DNA from: Enterobacter mori LMG 25706
Lineage (GTDB): Bacteria; Pseudomonadota; Gammaproteobacteria; Enterobacterales; Enterobacteriaceae
Length of the DNA stretch: 55,141 nucleotides
Assembly: GCF_000211415.1 (NCBI RefSeq)
Contig: NZ_GL890776.1
Span: 119,975-175,115 of the forward strand
Reading direction: 5' to 3'
Within the stretch, counting starts at the first letter, position 1; each line of letters opens with the position of its first letter. The notes below the pieces were generated by a model. The model was given only the letters and a program-made list of their open reading frames with translations, made no database searches and was not told the DNA's origin. A program made the translations under genes and the position numbers. Below, piece by piece: positions 9,893 through 18,123 of this stretch.

Positions 9893-11305
9893 TTACAGTA
9901 CGTGAACAGATGCAGTGTTAGTGGTACCTGCTGGAACCAGGGCACCAGAAACCATCACCACAACGTCGCCTTTCTGTGCCAGACCGCTTTCCAGCGCCAT
10001 CGCTTTACCCTGAATGTAGAAATCATCGGTAGACGCGATCTCTTTCACCAGATGGGCAACCACGCCTTTGCTCAGCACCAGCTGACGCGCGGTGGTTTCA
10101 TTGGTGGTCAGGGCCAGGATGGTGGCATCCGGGAAGTATTTACGCACTGCACGAGCAGATTTACCGCCCTGGGTCGCTACCACGATCAGCGGTGCGTCCA
10201 GTTTCTCAGCGGTTTCAACTGCACCGCGGCACACAGCTTCGGTGATGCGCAGTTTGCGGCTGTCGTTGTTGAAGTCCAGACGGCTGGTCATCACGCGGTC
10301 AGTACGCTCGCAGATGGTCGCCATGATGCCGACCGCTTCCAGCGGGTATTTACCCTTCGCTGACTCACCGGACAGCATCACTGCATCGGTACCGTCGAGG
10401 ATGGCGTTCGCCACGTCGCCTGCTTCAGCGCGGGTAGGGCGTGGGTTTTTGATCATGGAGTCCAGCATCTGCGTTGCAGTGATAACCACTTTACGCGCGC
10501 GAACGCATTTCTCGATCATCATCTTCTGCGCGAAGATCACTTCTTCAACCGGGATCTCAACACCCAGGTCGCCACGTGCAACCATGATGCCGTCAGACGC
10601 TTCGAGGATTTCGTCGAAGTTGTTCAGGCCTTCCTGGTTTTCGATTTTGGAGATGATCTGGATCTTCTCGCCGCCGTGCGCTTTCAGGTGCTCACGGATC
10701 TCAACCACGTCAGAACGCTTACGGATGAAGGATGCAGCAACGAAATCAACACCTTGCTCGCAACCAAAGATAAGGTCCTGTTTGTCTTTTTCAGCCAGTG
10801 CTGGCAGCGCGATAGAAACGCCCGGCAGGTTAACGCCTTTGTTTTCGCCCAGGTCGCCGTTGTTCAGCACTTTACAGATAACCTTGTTACCTTCGATTGC
10901 GGTAACTTCCATACCGATCAGGCCATCATCCACCAGCACGGTGTTGCCGACGGACAGATCGCTGGTGAAGCCTTCGTAGGTCACTGCAACGATTTCGCTG
11001 TTACCGACAACGGATTTGTCGGTGGTGAAGGTGAAGGTCTGGCCCGCTTTCAGAGAAACGTCGTTACCGCCTTCCAGTTTAATGGTACGGATTTCCGGAC
11101 CTTTGGTATCCAGCAGAATAGCGGCTTTTTTGCCGGTCTTGCTCATCACGTTGCGCAAGTTCTGGATACGCTGGCCATGCTCTGCATAGTCGCCGTGGGA
11201 GAAGTTCAGACGCATCACGTTCATGCCGGCATCCAGCATTTTGCTCAGCATCTCTTCAGATTCGGTTTTCGGGCCGATAGTACAAACAATTTTCGTCTTT
11301 TTCAT
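9893..11305 (-). CDS. pykF: Pyruvate kinase I PykF
   Basis: A 470-residue glycolytic enzyme that converts phosphoenolpyruvate and ADP to pyruvate and ATP; the type I form is activated by fructose 1,6-bisphosphate. It begins [16 protein letters not shown] and carries the family motif [10 protein letters not shown] with the catalytic lysine, and [12 protein letters not shown]. Length equals that of E. coli PykF. The 3'-neighbour lpp reads the same way, separated by a terminator. A Cra-like operator and a good -10 lie about 240 bp upstream, giving a long leader. Confidence 0.98.
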   Translation of the reverse strand: MKKTKIVCTIGPKTESEEMLSKMLDAGMNVMRLNFSHGDYAEHGQRIQNLRNVMSKTGKKAAILLDTKGPEIRTIKLEGGNDVSLKAGQTFTFTTDKSVVGNSEIVAVTYEGFTSDLSVGNTVLVDDGLIGMEVTAIEGNKVICKVLNNGDLGENKGVNLPGVSIALPALAEKDKQDLIFGCEQGVDFVAASFIRKRSDVVEIREHLKAHGGEKIQIISKIENQEGLNNFDEILEASDGIMVARGDLGVEIPVEEVIFAQKMMIEKCVRARKVVITATQMLDSMIKNPRPTRAEAGDVANAILDGTDAVMLSGESAKGKYPLEAVGIMATICERTDRVMTSRLDFNNDSRKLRITEAVCRGAVETAEKLDAPLIVVATQGGKSARAVRKYFPDATILALTTNETTARQLVLSKGVVAHLVKEIASTDDFYIQGKAMALESGLAQKGDVVVMVSGALVPAGTTNTASVHVL

Positions 11306-11540
11306 GACAGTCTTAGTCTTTAAGTTGGGAAGGATATGGAAATCTCGCTCCGGGGGCGCACCGCCGCGGAGTCAAACCTGTGTTGCAAAAGAGTATATGA
11401 CACGCACTAAGGATAGGAGACATCAAATGAGCGTGCATAAGAAAGTGTGCCTGAGTGTCAGCCCAACGAAGGAGAGGAGAAGTTGTACATTGTTTTTTGT
11501 ATTCCAAGCGCTGAAACCATTCACCAGGGATTTGGCGCGC

Positions 11541-11588
11541 ATTATACGCTGATTTTAAGATAAAAGGAAAATGGAAACAGCGTTTCAA
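11541..11588 (-). promoter_or_regulatory. pykF promoter with Cra (FruR) operator
   Basis: On the minus strand, TTGAAACGCTGTTT (11575-11588) fits the Cra core TGAAWCSNT, and TATAAT (11541-11546) is a perfect -10 downstream. Cra represses pykF in E. coli and is released by fructose phosphates. Site and -10 are seen; repression here is inferred from the E. coli gene. Confidence 0.7.
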
Positions 11589-11652
11589 AAATAATCTGTG
11601 CAGATTCACATAAGTTTGTTATCAATGCGTTAAGGCATAATGACAACTTATG

Positions 11653-11675
11653 GCGGCAGGTGCCTGACCTGCCGC
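11653..11675 (-). terminator. Hairpin downstream of mtcC
   Basis: GCGGCAGGT and ACCTGCCGC form a 9-bp GC-rich stem with a 5-nt loop right after the gene end. The T-rich tract (GTTTTGCTTATTTTT) lies on the plus-strand side, so as a minus-strand terminator it lacks a good U-run. It may act in mRNA 3'-end protection. Confidence 0.4.
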
Positions 11676-11682
11676 GTTTTGC

Positions 11683-12828
11683 TTATTTTTGCAGCGCCTG
11701 GCTGAGGTCGGCAATCAGGTCTTTTGGATCTTCAATTCCGACTGACAGGCGGATCAACTGCGGCACAATACCGTTGGCCAGGCGTTGTTCCAGCGGAATT
11801 GACGCGTGGGTCATGCTGTAGGGCTGGCTCACCAGACTCTCCACGCCGCCCAGGCTTTCCGCGAGGGTGAACAACTTCAGGTTGCGGATCACCTCGGTGG
11901 CGCGTTGCGCATCGCCTTTCACCACGACGGAAATCATCCCGCCTGGCAGCGCCATCTGCGTGCGGGCAAGCTGATATTGTGGATGCGATTCCAGACCGGG
12001 ATAGAAAACGTTTTCCACCAGAGGATGCTGATCGAGCCATTGCGCAATCGCCAGCGCGTTGGTGCTGTGCTTTTCGACGCGCAGCGCAAGGGTGCGAATA
12101 CCGCGCAGGGTCAGGAAGCTGCTGAACGGATCCAGTACGCCGCCCACCGCGTTTTGCAGATAACCCAGCTTATCCGCCAGTTCCTTGTTGTCCCCGACAA
12201 TTGCCAGCCCGGCCACCACGTCTGAGTGGCCGTTCAGGTATTTGGTGGCGGAGTGCACCACGATATCGAAACCTGATTCCAGCGGACGGTGGATCACCGG
12301 CGACGCGAAGGTGTTATCCGCCACGCTGATGACGTTATGACGACGAGCAATTTGCGCAATGGCCGCCAGATCCGCCAGCTTCAGCAGCGGGTTGGTTGGC
12401 GTTTCAACCCACACCATGCGGGTTTCCGGACGAATGGCGGCCTCAAGCCCGGCCAGGTCGTCCGGTTTAACCCAGCTGACCTGCAGACCAGTGCTGCGCT
12501 TGCGCACGTTTTCAATCAAGCGATACGTCCCGCCGTAAACGTCATCAATGGCGACAATATGGCTGTCTTTATCCAGCAGTTCGAGCACCGTGGAGATGGC
12601 CGCCAGACCGGAGGCAAACGCGTAGCCGCGCGAGCCGCCTTCCAGTTCGGCGATGGCGGTTTCCAGCGCGTGGCGGGTGGGGTTGCCACTGCGGGAATAC
12701 TCATAGCCGGTATGCTCACCGGGTGACGGTTGCGCAAACGTCGAGGTAGCGTAAATCGGCGGCATGACGGCGCCGTGCTGGTCGTTGAACTCGCCGCTGT
12801 GAACGCTCAGGGTTGCCAGGTTTTTCAT
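11683..12828 (-). CDS. mtcC: Cystathionine gamma-lyase (reverse transsulfuration)
   Basis: A 381-residue PLP enzyme of the Cys/Met metabolism family. Lys196 in SATKYLNGHSD is the PLP lysine, and the GYEYSRSGNPT motif at about 41-51 is typical. On sequence alone, gamma-lyase and gamma-synthase (MetB) are hard to tell apart. The call rests on the cystathionine beta-synthase gene 11 bp upstream in the same direction, which makes the product of one enzyme the substrate of the next. This pair matches the mtcBC genes described for methionine-to-cysteine recycling in Klebsiella. Products would be cysteine, 2-oxobutyrate and ammonia. E. coli K-12 lacks it. Confidence 0.82.
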   Translation of the reverse strand: MKNLATLSVHSGEFNDQHGAVMPPIYATSTFAQPSPGEHTGYEYSRSGNPTRHALETAIAELEGGSRGYAFASGLAAISTVLELLDKDSHIVAIDDVYGGTYRLIENVRKRSTGLQVSWVKPDDLAGLEAAIRPETRMVWVETPTNPLLKLADLAAIAQIARRHNVISVADNTFASPVIHRPLESGFDIVVHSATKYLNGHSDVVAGLAIVGDNKELADKLGYLQNAVGGVLDPFSSFLTLRGIRTLALRVEKHSTNALAIAQWLDQHPLVENVFYPGLESHPQYQLARTQMALPGGMISVVVKGDAQRATEVIRNLKLFTLAESLGGVESLVSQPYSMTHASIPLEQRLANGIVPQLIRLSVGIEDPKDLIADLSQALQK

Positions 12829-12839
12829 CTCTTATTCCT

Positions 12840-14210
12840 TTATTGTTGTAGACGGTTGCGCCAGGCGGTCAGGACGTCGCTGCGCGTGATCAGACCCAAA
12901 AAGCGGTCGTTGTCATTAATAACGGCCACCAGGCCACGGTCGAAAATAGCGTTCAGGGCGCTCTCAGGGGCGTGTTTATCAAGGAACTCCACCTGACGCG
13001 TCATGGCTGCCGTCACCGGAAGGGCGAAGCGATCGCCATCGCCGCCGATATGCCGCAGCAGATCCCACTCGTCGATGATGCCCACCACCTTGCCGTTCTC
13101 CAGCACCGGAAGCTGGGAGATGTCATACAAACGCATGCGCGCCAGTACGGTTGAAAGCGTGTCGTCCGGGGCGGCGGTGACGGTGGCACCTTCATCGTGA
13201 CGCAGGGCAATATAGTCGGAGAGATCGCCAGCCTGAGGACGCGTGATGAGCCCTTGCTGACGCATCCAGTCATCGTTGAACATCTTCGAGAGGTATTTAT
13301 TGCCGCTGTCGCAGGCGAAGGTGACCACCCGTTTCGGCGTGGTCTGCGCCTGACAATATTTCAGCGCCGCCGCCAGCAGCGTGCCGCTGGAGGAGCCCGC
13401 CAGAATGCCTTCCGTTTTCAGCAGATCGCGTGCGGTGGTGAAGGCTTCCCGGTCGGTGATGCGCCAGGCGCGATTCACCCCTTCGATGTGGGCCAGCGGC
13501 GGAATAAAGTCTTCGCCAATCCCTTCAACCAGCCATGAGCCTGCATCGTGATAGCGTCCGGTTTCCACCTGGTCGGCCAGAACCGATCCGGCCGGGTCTG
13601 CCAGGACAAACTCCGTATCGGGGGAATGTTCCGCAAACCACGCCTGCAATCCCCCCAGCGTGCCGCCAGAGCCCACGCCGACAACAATGGCATCGATCCG
13701 CCCATCAAGCTGTTCAAACAGTTCCGGCGCCGTCGTGGTGCGGTGCGCAAGCGGGTTGGCCTCATTATTGAACTGGTCGATGTAAAACGCGCCGGGCAAT
13801 TCGTTGGCCAGACGCTGGGCGTAATCCTGGTAATAGGCCGGATGCCCCTTATTCACATCGGAGCGGGTCAACACCACCTGAGCCCCCAGCGCGCGCAGGT
13901 GGAAAATCTTTTCGCGGCTCATTTTGTCGGGTACTACCAGAATCAGCGAGTAGCCTTTCTGCGCAGCGATCAGGGCCAGGCCGAGGCCGGTATTGCCCGC
14001 CGTCGCTTCTATAATCGTGCCACCCGGCTGCAGTTGGCCGGTGCGCTCCGCTTCGTTGATCATCGACAGCGCAACGCGGTCTTTAATCGAGCCGCCGGGA
14101 TTTTGGTTTTCCAGCTTCAGGAACAAGGAGCAGGGACCGGTATCCAGTTTGTGCAGCTGGATAAGCGGCGTGTGGCCAATCAGTTCGGTGACGGAGTGAT
14201 AAATCGTCAT
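12840..14210 (-). CDS. mtcB: Cystathionine beta-synthase with C-terminal CBS domain pair
   Basis: A 456-residue fold-type II PLP enzyme that condenses homocysteine with serine to give cystathionine. Lys43 in SIKDRVAL is the PLP lysine, GNTGLGLA binds the substrate carboxylate and GSGGTLGG the cofactor phosphate. From about residue 335 the chain continues into two CBS motifs (one with ISQLPVLENGKVVGIIDEWD), a regulatory pair absent from plain cysteine synthases. It is the first gene of an apparent two-gene operon with mtcC. Upstream, in the divergent gap to a methionine importer, lies a MetJ-like box array. Some annotation would call it cysteine synthase; the CBS pair and mtcC argue for cystathionine beta-synthase. 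Confidence 0.85.
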   Translation of the reverse strand: MTIYHSVTELIGHTPLIQLHKLDTGPCSLFLKLENQNPGGSIKDRVALSMINEAERTGQLQPGGTIIEATAGNTGLGLALIAAQKGYSLILVVPDKMSREKIFHLRALGAQVVLTRSDVNKGHPAYYQDYAQRLANELPGAFYIDQFNNEANPLAHRTTTAPELFEQLDGRIDAIVVGVGSGGTLGGLQAWFAEHSPDTEFVLADPAGSVLADQVETGRYHDAGSWLVEGIGEDFIPPLAHIEGVNRAWRITDREAFTTARDLLKTEGILAGSSSGTLLAAALKYCQAQTTPKRVVTFACDSGNKYLSKMFNDDWMRQQGLITRPQAGDLSDYIALRHDEGATVTAAPDDTLSTVLARMRLYDISQLPVLENGKVVGIIDEWDLLRHIGGDGDRFALPVTAAMTRQVEFLDKHAPESALNAIFDRGLVAVINDNDRFLGLITRSDVLTAWRNRLQQ

Positions 14211-14611
14211 GGTCTTTTTCCTTTAACGAGGTCATGACCGGATGATAGGACCATGAAAATTTCTCAATAAAGAACGTTTCACTGCCTTTTAGAACAGAAA
14301 GGAATATTCAGCATGTTTTCGGATGTAAGGACAGCAAGACGTAAAGTTGTCTGGATGTGAGGATGGCTATATCGGGATAAAATGCTGCAAAAATGACCAT
14401 TTTTTCAGCGGGTCAGCCATCGAATATGCGTATGGCAGATAATCATTGCTGAAAATGATCTAAATGCTTTCCAGCCGTTAAATTCACGGTTTATTTCCGA
14501 AAGTTATAACAAATTCTTTTTTGTTCATTTAAAACCTGATAACGCCTGTTTACACTCATTTGGACATCCATACTGCTAAACCGCCATGAGCGGAACGGAT
14601 AACGAATAAGA
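14211..14611. other. Divergent regulatory region between mtcB and metN2
   Basis: These 401 bp carry no gene I can support. They hold the promoters of two divergent modules, the six-unit MetJ-like array at 14321-14368, and a weaker pair of similar 8-mers at 14562-14577 (GGACATCC, ATACTGCT) about 35 bp before metN2. I cannot assign -10/-35 elements confidently. Confidence 0.6.
14321..14368. promoter_or_regulatory. Array of MetJ-box-like 8-mers
   Basis: Six consecutive 8-bp units share one register: GGATGTAA, GGACAGCA, AGACGTAA, AGTTGTCT, GGATGTGA, GGATGGCT. The MetJ consensus unit is AGACGTCT; the units match it at 4, 4, 6, 6, 4 and 5 of 8 positions, and five of six begin RGA. Tandem 8-bp boxes are the known form of MetJ operators. 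The array lies about 110 bp from mtcB and 240 bp from metN2. Register and matches are seen; MetJ binding is inference. Confidence 0.6.
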
Positions 14612-15634
14612 ATGATTGTACTGAGCAATATTTCGAAGGTTTTTGACAACGGAAAGGTGGCATTGACAGCCGTTGATAATGTCAATTTGACGATAGCGCA
14701 GGGACAGATTTACGGGATTATCGGTTACAGCGGCGCCGGGAAAAGTACGCTTATCCGCCTGCTGAACGGTCTGGAAAAGCCCAGTACCGGCAGCGTAACC
14801 ATCAACGGGCAGAATATTTCTGCCGCTAAGGGCGAAGCCTTACGACAGGCGCGACTGAAGATCAGCATGGTGTTCCAGCATTTCAACCTGCTCTGGTCGC
14901 GAACGGTTAACGATAACATCGCCTTCTCGATGCAAATCGCGGGCGTGCCAAAAGCCAATATCAAGGCGCGCGTTGCTGAGCTGGTGGATTTGGTCGGCCT
15001 GAAAGGGCGTGAGAATGCGTACCCGTCCCAGCTGAGCGGCGGGCAAAAACAGCGCGTGGGCATTGCGCGCGCGCTGGCCAATAACCCGGACGTGCTGCTC
15101 TGTGACGAAGCCACGTCGGCTCTTGACCCACAGACCACCGATCAGATCCTCGATCTGCTGCTGGATATTAACCGTCGTTTCAAACTCACCATCGTGCTGA
15201 TCACTCACGAGATGCACGTGGTGCGCAAAATCTGCGACCGCGTGGCGGTGATGGAGAATGGCAAGGTGGTGGAAGAGGGCGACGTCCTGAGCGTCTTTAC
15301 CCATCCGCAACAGCCCATCACGCAACAGTTTGTTCGTCAGGTGAGCCAGTACGCCGAGGAAGAGACCTTCAACGCTGAGCTGGCAAATGAACTGGAAGGC
15401 ACGGTTATCAAGCTGACCTTTACCGGACATAGCACGCATAAGCCTGTCGTCGGTGAATTAACGCTGCGCTATGGCCTGCCGTTTAACATCCTGCACGGAA
15501 AAATGACGCAAACCGCCCACGGTGTTTTCGGGCAACTCTGGGTGCACGTAGTGGCATCTGATGAACAACTGAACAATATCCTCGCCGACCTGCAGCACAG
15601 CGATATTGAAGGCGAGGTGATTAAACATGGCTGA
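14612..15634 (+). CDS. metN2: Methionine-type ABC importer ATPase (MetN family, second copy)
   Basis: A 340-residue ATPase of the methionine uptake family. It has Walker A GYSGAGKST (38-46), signature LSGGQKQR (141-148) and Walker B VLLCDEATSA (161-170). After the nucleotide-binding domain a C-terminal NIL domain (about 265-340) follows, the regulatory methionine-binding domain of MetN. The 3' end overlaps the permease gene by 8 bp. E. coli's metNIQ is elsewhere on the map, so this is probably an additional system; the name is by family only. The neighbouring transsulfuration genes suggest import of methionine or a related sulfur amino acid. Confidence 0.85.
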   Translation: MIVLSNISKVFDNGKVALTAVDNVNLTIAQGQIYGIIGYSGAGKSTLIRLLNGLEKPSTGSVTINGQNISAAKGEALRQARLKISMVFQHFNLLWSRTVNDNIAFSMQIAGVPKANIKARVAELVDLVGLKGRENAYPSQLSGGQKQRVGIARALANNPDVLLCDEATSALDPQTTDQILDLLLDINRRFKLTIVLITHEMHVVRKICDRVAVMENGKVVEEGDVLSVFTHPQQPITQQFVRQVSQYAEEETFNAELANELEGTVIKLTFTGHSTHKPVVGELTLRYGLPFNILHGKMTQTAHGVFGQLWVHVVASDEQLNNILADLQHSDIEGEVIKHG

Positions 15635-16295
15635 GGATCTCTTTCCGCATCTGAAGTGGGACCAGCTGTGGGCAGCAACCCAGGAGACGCTGTACATGAC
15701 CGCGCTCTCCGGCGTGGCGACCTTTGTTCTGGGGCTCGTGCTCGGTCTGGCGCTGTTTTTAACCGCGCGCGGCGGGCTGTTCCATAACCGCACGGTCTAC
15801 AGTGTGATTTCGATTGTGGTGAACGTTTTCCGCTCCATTCCGTTCATCATCCTGATTGTATTGCTGATCCCGTTCACGAAAACCATCGTGGGGACCATCC
15901 TTGGCGCCAACGCGGCACTCCCGGCGCTGATTGTGGGCGCAGCACCGTTCTACGCACGCCTGGTGGAAATCGCCCTGCGTGAAGTGGATAAAGGCGTTAT
16001 AGAAGCAACGCGCTCGATGGGCGCACGACTGAGCACGTTAGTGTTTCGGGTTTTACTGCCGGAATCATCACCTGCACTGGTTTCAGGTATTACGGTGACG
16101 CTGATTGCGCTGGTGAGCTACAGCGCAATGGCGGGGGTGATTGGTGCCGGCGGTTTGGGAAATCTGGCTTATCTGGAAGGATTCCAGCGCAACCATGGTG
16201 ACGTCACGCTGGTGGCAACGGTGACCATTTTAATCATCGTTTTCATTATCCAGTTCTGCGGCGACATCATTACTTCACTGTTAGATAAAAGATAA
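15627..16295 (+). CDS. metI2: Methionine-type ABC importer permease (MetI family)
   Basis: A 222-residue inner membrane permease with about five hydrophobic segments. The ABC coupling motif (EAA loop) is visible around IEATRSMGA with the following hydrophobic stretch, and AGVIGAGGLGNLAY is typical of MetI. Overlap with the upstream ATPase gene and a 28-bp gap to the binding-protein gene support one operon. Confidence 0.85.
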   Translation: MAEDLFPHLKWDQLWAATQETLYMTALSGVATFVLGLVLGLALFLTARGGLFHNRTVYSVISIVVNVFRSIPFIILIVLLIPFTKTIVGTILGANAALPALIVGAAPFYARLVEIALREVDKGVIEATRSMGARLSTLVFRVLLPESSPALVSGITVTLIALVSYSAMAGVIGAGGLGNLAYLEGFQRNHGDVTLVATVTILIIVFIIQFCGDIITSLLDKR

Positions 16296-16323
16296 ACACG
16301 AATAACACACAGGAACCATCATC

Positions 16324-17136
16324 ATGAAAAAGACACTGACACTGATCGCCGCAGCAACCCTGAGCGCCCTGAGCTTCGCCTCCTGGGCTGACACGCTGAC
16401 CGTAGGCGCGTCCAACACGCCGCACGCCGAAATTCTGGAGCAGGCTAAGCCGATTCTGGCGAAGCAGGGTATCGACCTGGAGATTAAACCGTTCCAGGAC
16501 TATATTCTGCCTAACACCGCGCTGGCGGGACGTGACATCGATGCGAACTATTTCCAGCACATTCCTTACCTGAATAGCGTGCTGAAAGATCATGCGGGCG
16601 ATAAGGACTACGATTTTGTCAGCGCAGGCGCGATCCACATTGAGCCAATCGGCATCTACTCTAAAAAATACAAGTCGCTGAAAGACCTGCCGGAAGGCGG
16701 TAAGATCATTATGCGTGACGCGGTTTCCGAAGAGGGTCGCATTCTCTCTATCTTCGAGAAAGAGGGCGTGATCAAGCTGAAGCCGGGCATTGATAAAGTG
16801 ACCGCGCGCATCAGCGATATCGTCGAAAACCCGAAAAAACTGCAGTTCACACCTAACGTCGAAGCGTCTCTGCTGCCGCAGATGTACAACAACGACGAAG
16901 GCGCTGCGGTGGTGATCAACGCCAACTACGCGATTGATGCAGGTCTGGACCCGGTTCACGATCCGATTGCGGTAGAGAGTGGTGAAAATAACCCGTACGC
17001 CAACATCATTACCGTACACCGCGGTGATGAGAAGAAAAAAGACATCGTCGCGCTGGTGAACGTCCTGCACTCCAAAGAGATTCAGGACTGGATCCGCACC
17101 AAATACAAAGGCGCGGTCATTCCCGTAAACAACTAA
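16324..17136 (+). CDS. metQ2: Methionine-type substrate-binding protein (MetQ/NlpA family) without lipobox
   Basis: A 270-residue NlpA-family binding protein that would deliver substrate to MetN2-MetI2. The signal peptide (1-22, ending SWA before DTLTVGAS) has no lipobox cysteine, whereas E. coli MetQ is a lipoprotein; this one should be a free periplasmic protein cleaved by signal peptidase I. Family features include TVGASNTPHAEIL and DANYFQHIPYLN. It ends the operon, followed by a strong terminator. Substrate specificity within the family (methionine, its stereoisomers or derivatives) cannot be read from sequence. Confidence 0.85.
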   Translation: MKKTLTLIAAATLSALSFASWADTLTVGASNTPHAEILEQAKPILAKQGIDLEIKPFQDYILPNTALAGRDIDANYFQHIPYLNSVLKDHAGDKDYDFVSAGAIHIEPIGIYSKKYKSLKDLPEGGKIIMRDAVSEEGRILSIFEKEGVIKLKPGIDKVTARISDIVENPKKLQFTPNVEASLLPQMYNNDEGAAVVINANYAIDAGLDPVHDPIAVESGENNPYANIITVHRGDEKKKDIVALVNVLHSKEIQDWIRTKYKGAVIPVNN

Positions 17137-17154
17137 TTAGCTGATTTTACAGAT

Positions 17155-17190
17155 GAAGCCCGGCGAGTCTCTCGTCGGGCTTCTTTTTTG
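17155..17190 (+). terminator. Terminator of the metNIQ2 operon
   Basis: GAAGCCCGGCGAG (17155-17167) pairs with CTCGTCGGGCTTC (17171-17183; one G-T pair) with a 3-nt loop, followed by TTTTTT. Confidence 0.93.
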
Positions 17191-17246
17191 TATCCGGCAG
17201 GAGAATCATTTAAGCTCAACGTTTAAAAGGCAATGGAGTGATGACG

Positions 17247-17456
17247 ATGGGTAACGTGACCAAAGATGAAGCGCTTTACCAGGAGATGTGCCGGGTGGTC
17301 GGGAAGGTCGTGCTTGAGATGCGTGATTTAGGGCAGGAGCCAAAGCATATCGTGATTGCCGGCGTGCTGCGAACCGCGCTGGCGAACCAGCGCGTCAAAC
17401 GCAGTGAATTGACAACCGAAGCGATGGAAACGGTGGTTAAAGCGCTGGCCGGGTAA
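17247..17456 (+). CDS. fumD: Fumarase D (FumD, formerly YdhZ)
   Basis: A 69-residue protein nearly identical to E. coli FumD, reported to interconvert fumarate and malate in vitro despite its tiny size. I chose the ATG at 17247 (MGNVTKDE): GGAG at 17235-17238 is well spaced for it and too close for the ATG at 17241. In E. coli the gene lies beside pykF; here the sulfur amino acid block separates them. Its last 20 bp overlap the end of the convergent permease gene. Confidence 0.92.
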   Translation: MGNVTKDEALYQEMCRVVGKVVLEMRDLGQEPKHIVIAGVLRTALANQRVKRSELTTEAMETVVKALAG

Positions 17457-18123
17457 TGCGCCAGCGCTTCGCGAGTTGCTCAAGCGAGCAGCACAGCAGG
17501 TAGTAAACCACCCCCGTAAAGATAAAAATGGCCGCCGGGTAGATTTGCACCCGGTTGTTCACCTGGCCCGCCACGGTGGTCAGTTCAGGTACGTTCACAA
17601 TAAACGCCAACGACGTATCCTTCAGCAGGCTGATAAATATCCCCACCAGAGACGGCAGAATATTGCGCATCACCTGCGGGAGCAGCACGCGCCACAAGGT
17701 TTGCCGCGTGCTGAATCCCTGAGTCAGTGCCGCTTCATATTGCCCGGCGGGCAACGCGTTTAGTCCGGCGAGTACCGAATGCATGACCGATGCCGCCGTG
17801 AACCAGGCCAGCGCCAGCGTCACGGTAAGAGCGCCGGGCAGATCGCCGCCGGTCATCAGGGGCAGCAGATACCACATCCAGAAAATCACAAAGATGAGCG
17901 GAATGCCGCGTATCAACTCTGCCCACAGGAACAGCGCCTTACGCACAAGCCCGGGATAGCGCCACGCGGCGCACGCCAGCGCAATTCCGCAGGGCAGAGC
18001 AAGTATGGCGGCGCCCGCGGCCATCAGCAGCGAGAGCAACACGCCGCCGGGTTCACCCGCAGCAGCACGTCCCCACAGCAGATAATCCAGGTTATCAACA
18101 ATCACGTTAAATCCGGCAATCAT
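17437..18123 (-). CDS. Polar amino acid ABC importer permease (second subunit)
   Basis: A 228-residue inner membrane permease of the His/Glu/Gln (HisM/GltK) type, with about five membrane segments and the coupling loop near QYEAALTQGFS. It is last in a four-gene operon (binding protein, ATPase, two permeases) and overlaps the upstream permease gene by 17 bp. Two non-identical permeases imply a heterodimer. The substrate is unknown; polar or acidic amino acids, glutamine or cystine are all possible. Confidence 0.85.
   Translation of the reverse strand: MIAGFNVIVDNLDYLLWGRAAAGEPGGVLLSLLMAAGAAILALPCGIALACAAWRYPGLVRKALFLWAELIRGIPLIFVIFWMWYLLPLMTGGDLPGALTVTLALAWFTAASVMHSVLAGLNALPAGQYEAALTQGFSTRQTLWRVLLPQVMRNILPSLVGIFISLLKDTSLAFIVNVPELTTVAGQVNNRVQIYPAAIFIFTGVVYYLLCCSLEQLAKRWRITRPAL

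Larger units (their letters stand above)
11306..11682. other. Intergenic region between pykF and mtcC
   Basis: These 377 bp hold the pykF leader and promoter and, at 11653-11675, a perfect 9-bp hairpin (GCGGCAGGT / ACCTGCCGC, 5-nt loop) just beyond the mtcC stop. Short reading frames exist on both strands (for example from 11427), but none shows a familiar protein or convincing translation signals. The pykF leader is about 230 nt long and has no recognisable riboswitch. Confidence 0.5.

Noticed and set aside
10092..10979. 295-residue open frame on the plus strand
   Set aside because: Antisense to pykF, Ser-rich low-quality translation typical of a shadow frame.
11427..11552. Small plus-strand reading frame in the pykF upstream region
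   Set aside because: No ribosome site of note, no familiar product, and it lies inside the likely pykF leader read on the other strand.
13548..14237. 229-residue plus-strand frame opposite mtcB
   Set aside because: Shadow of the conserved cystathionine beta-synthase gene; no homology seen.
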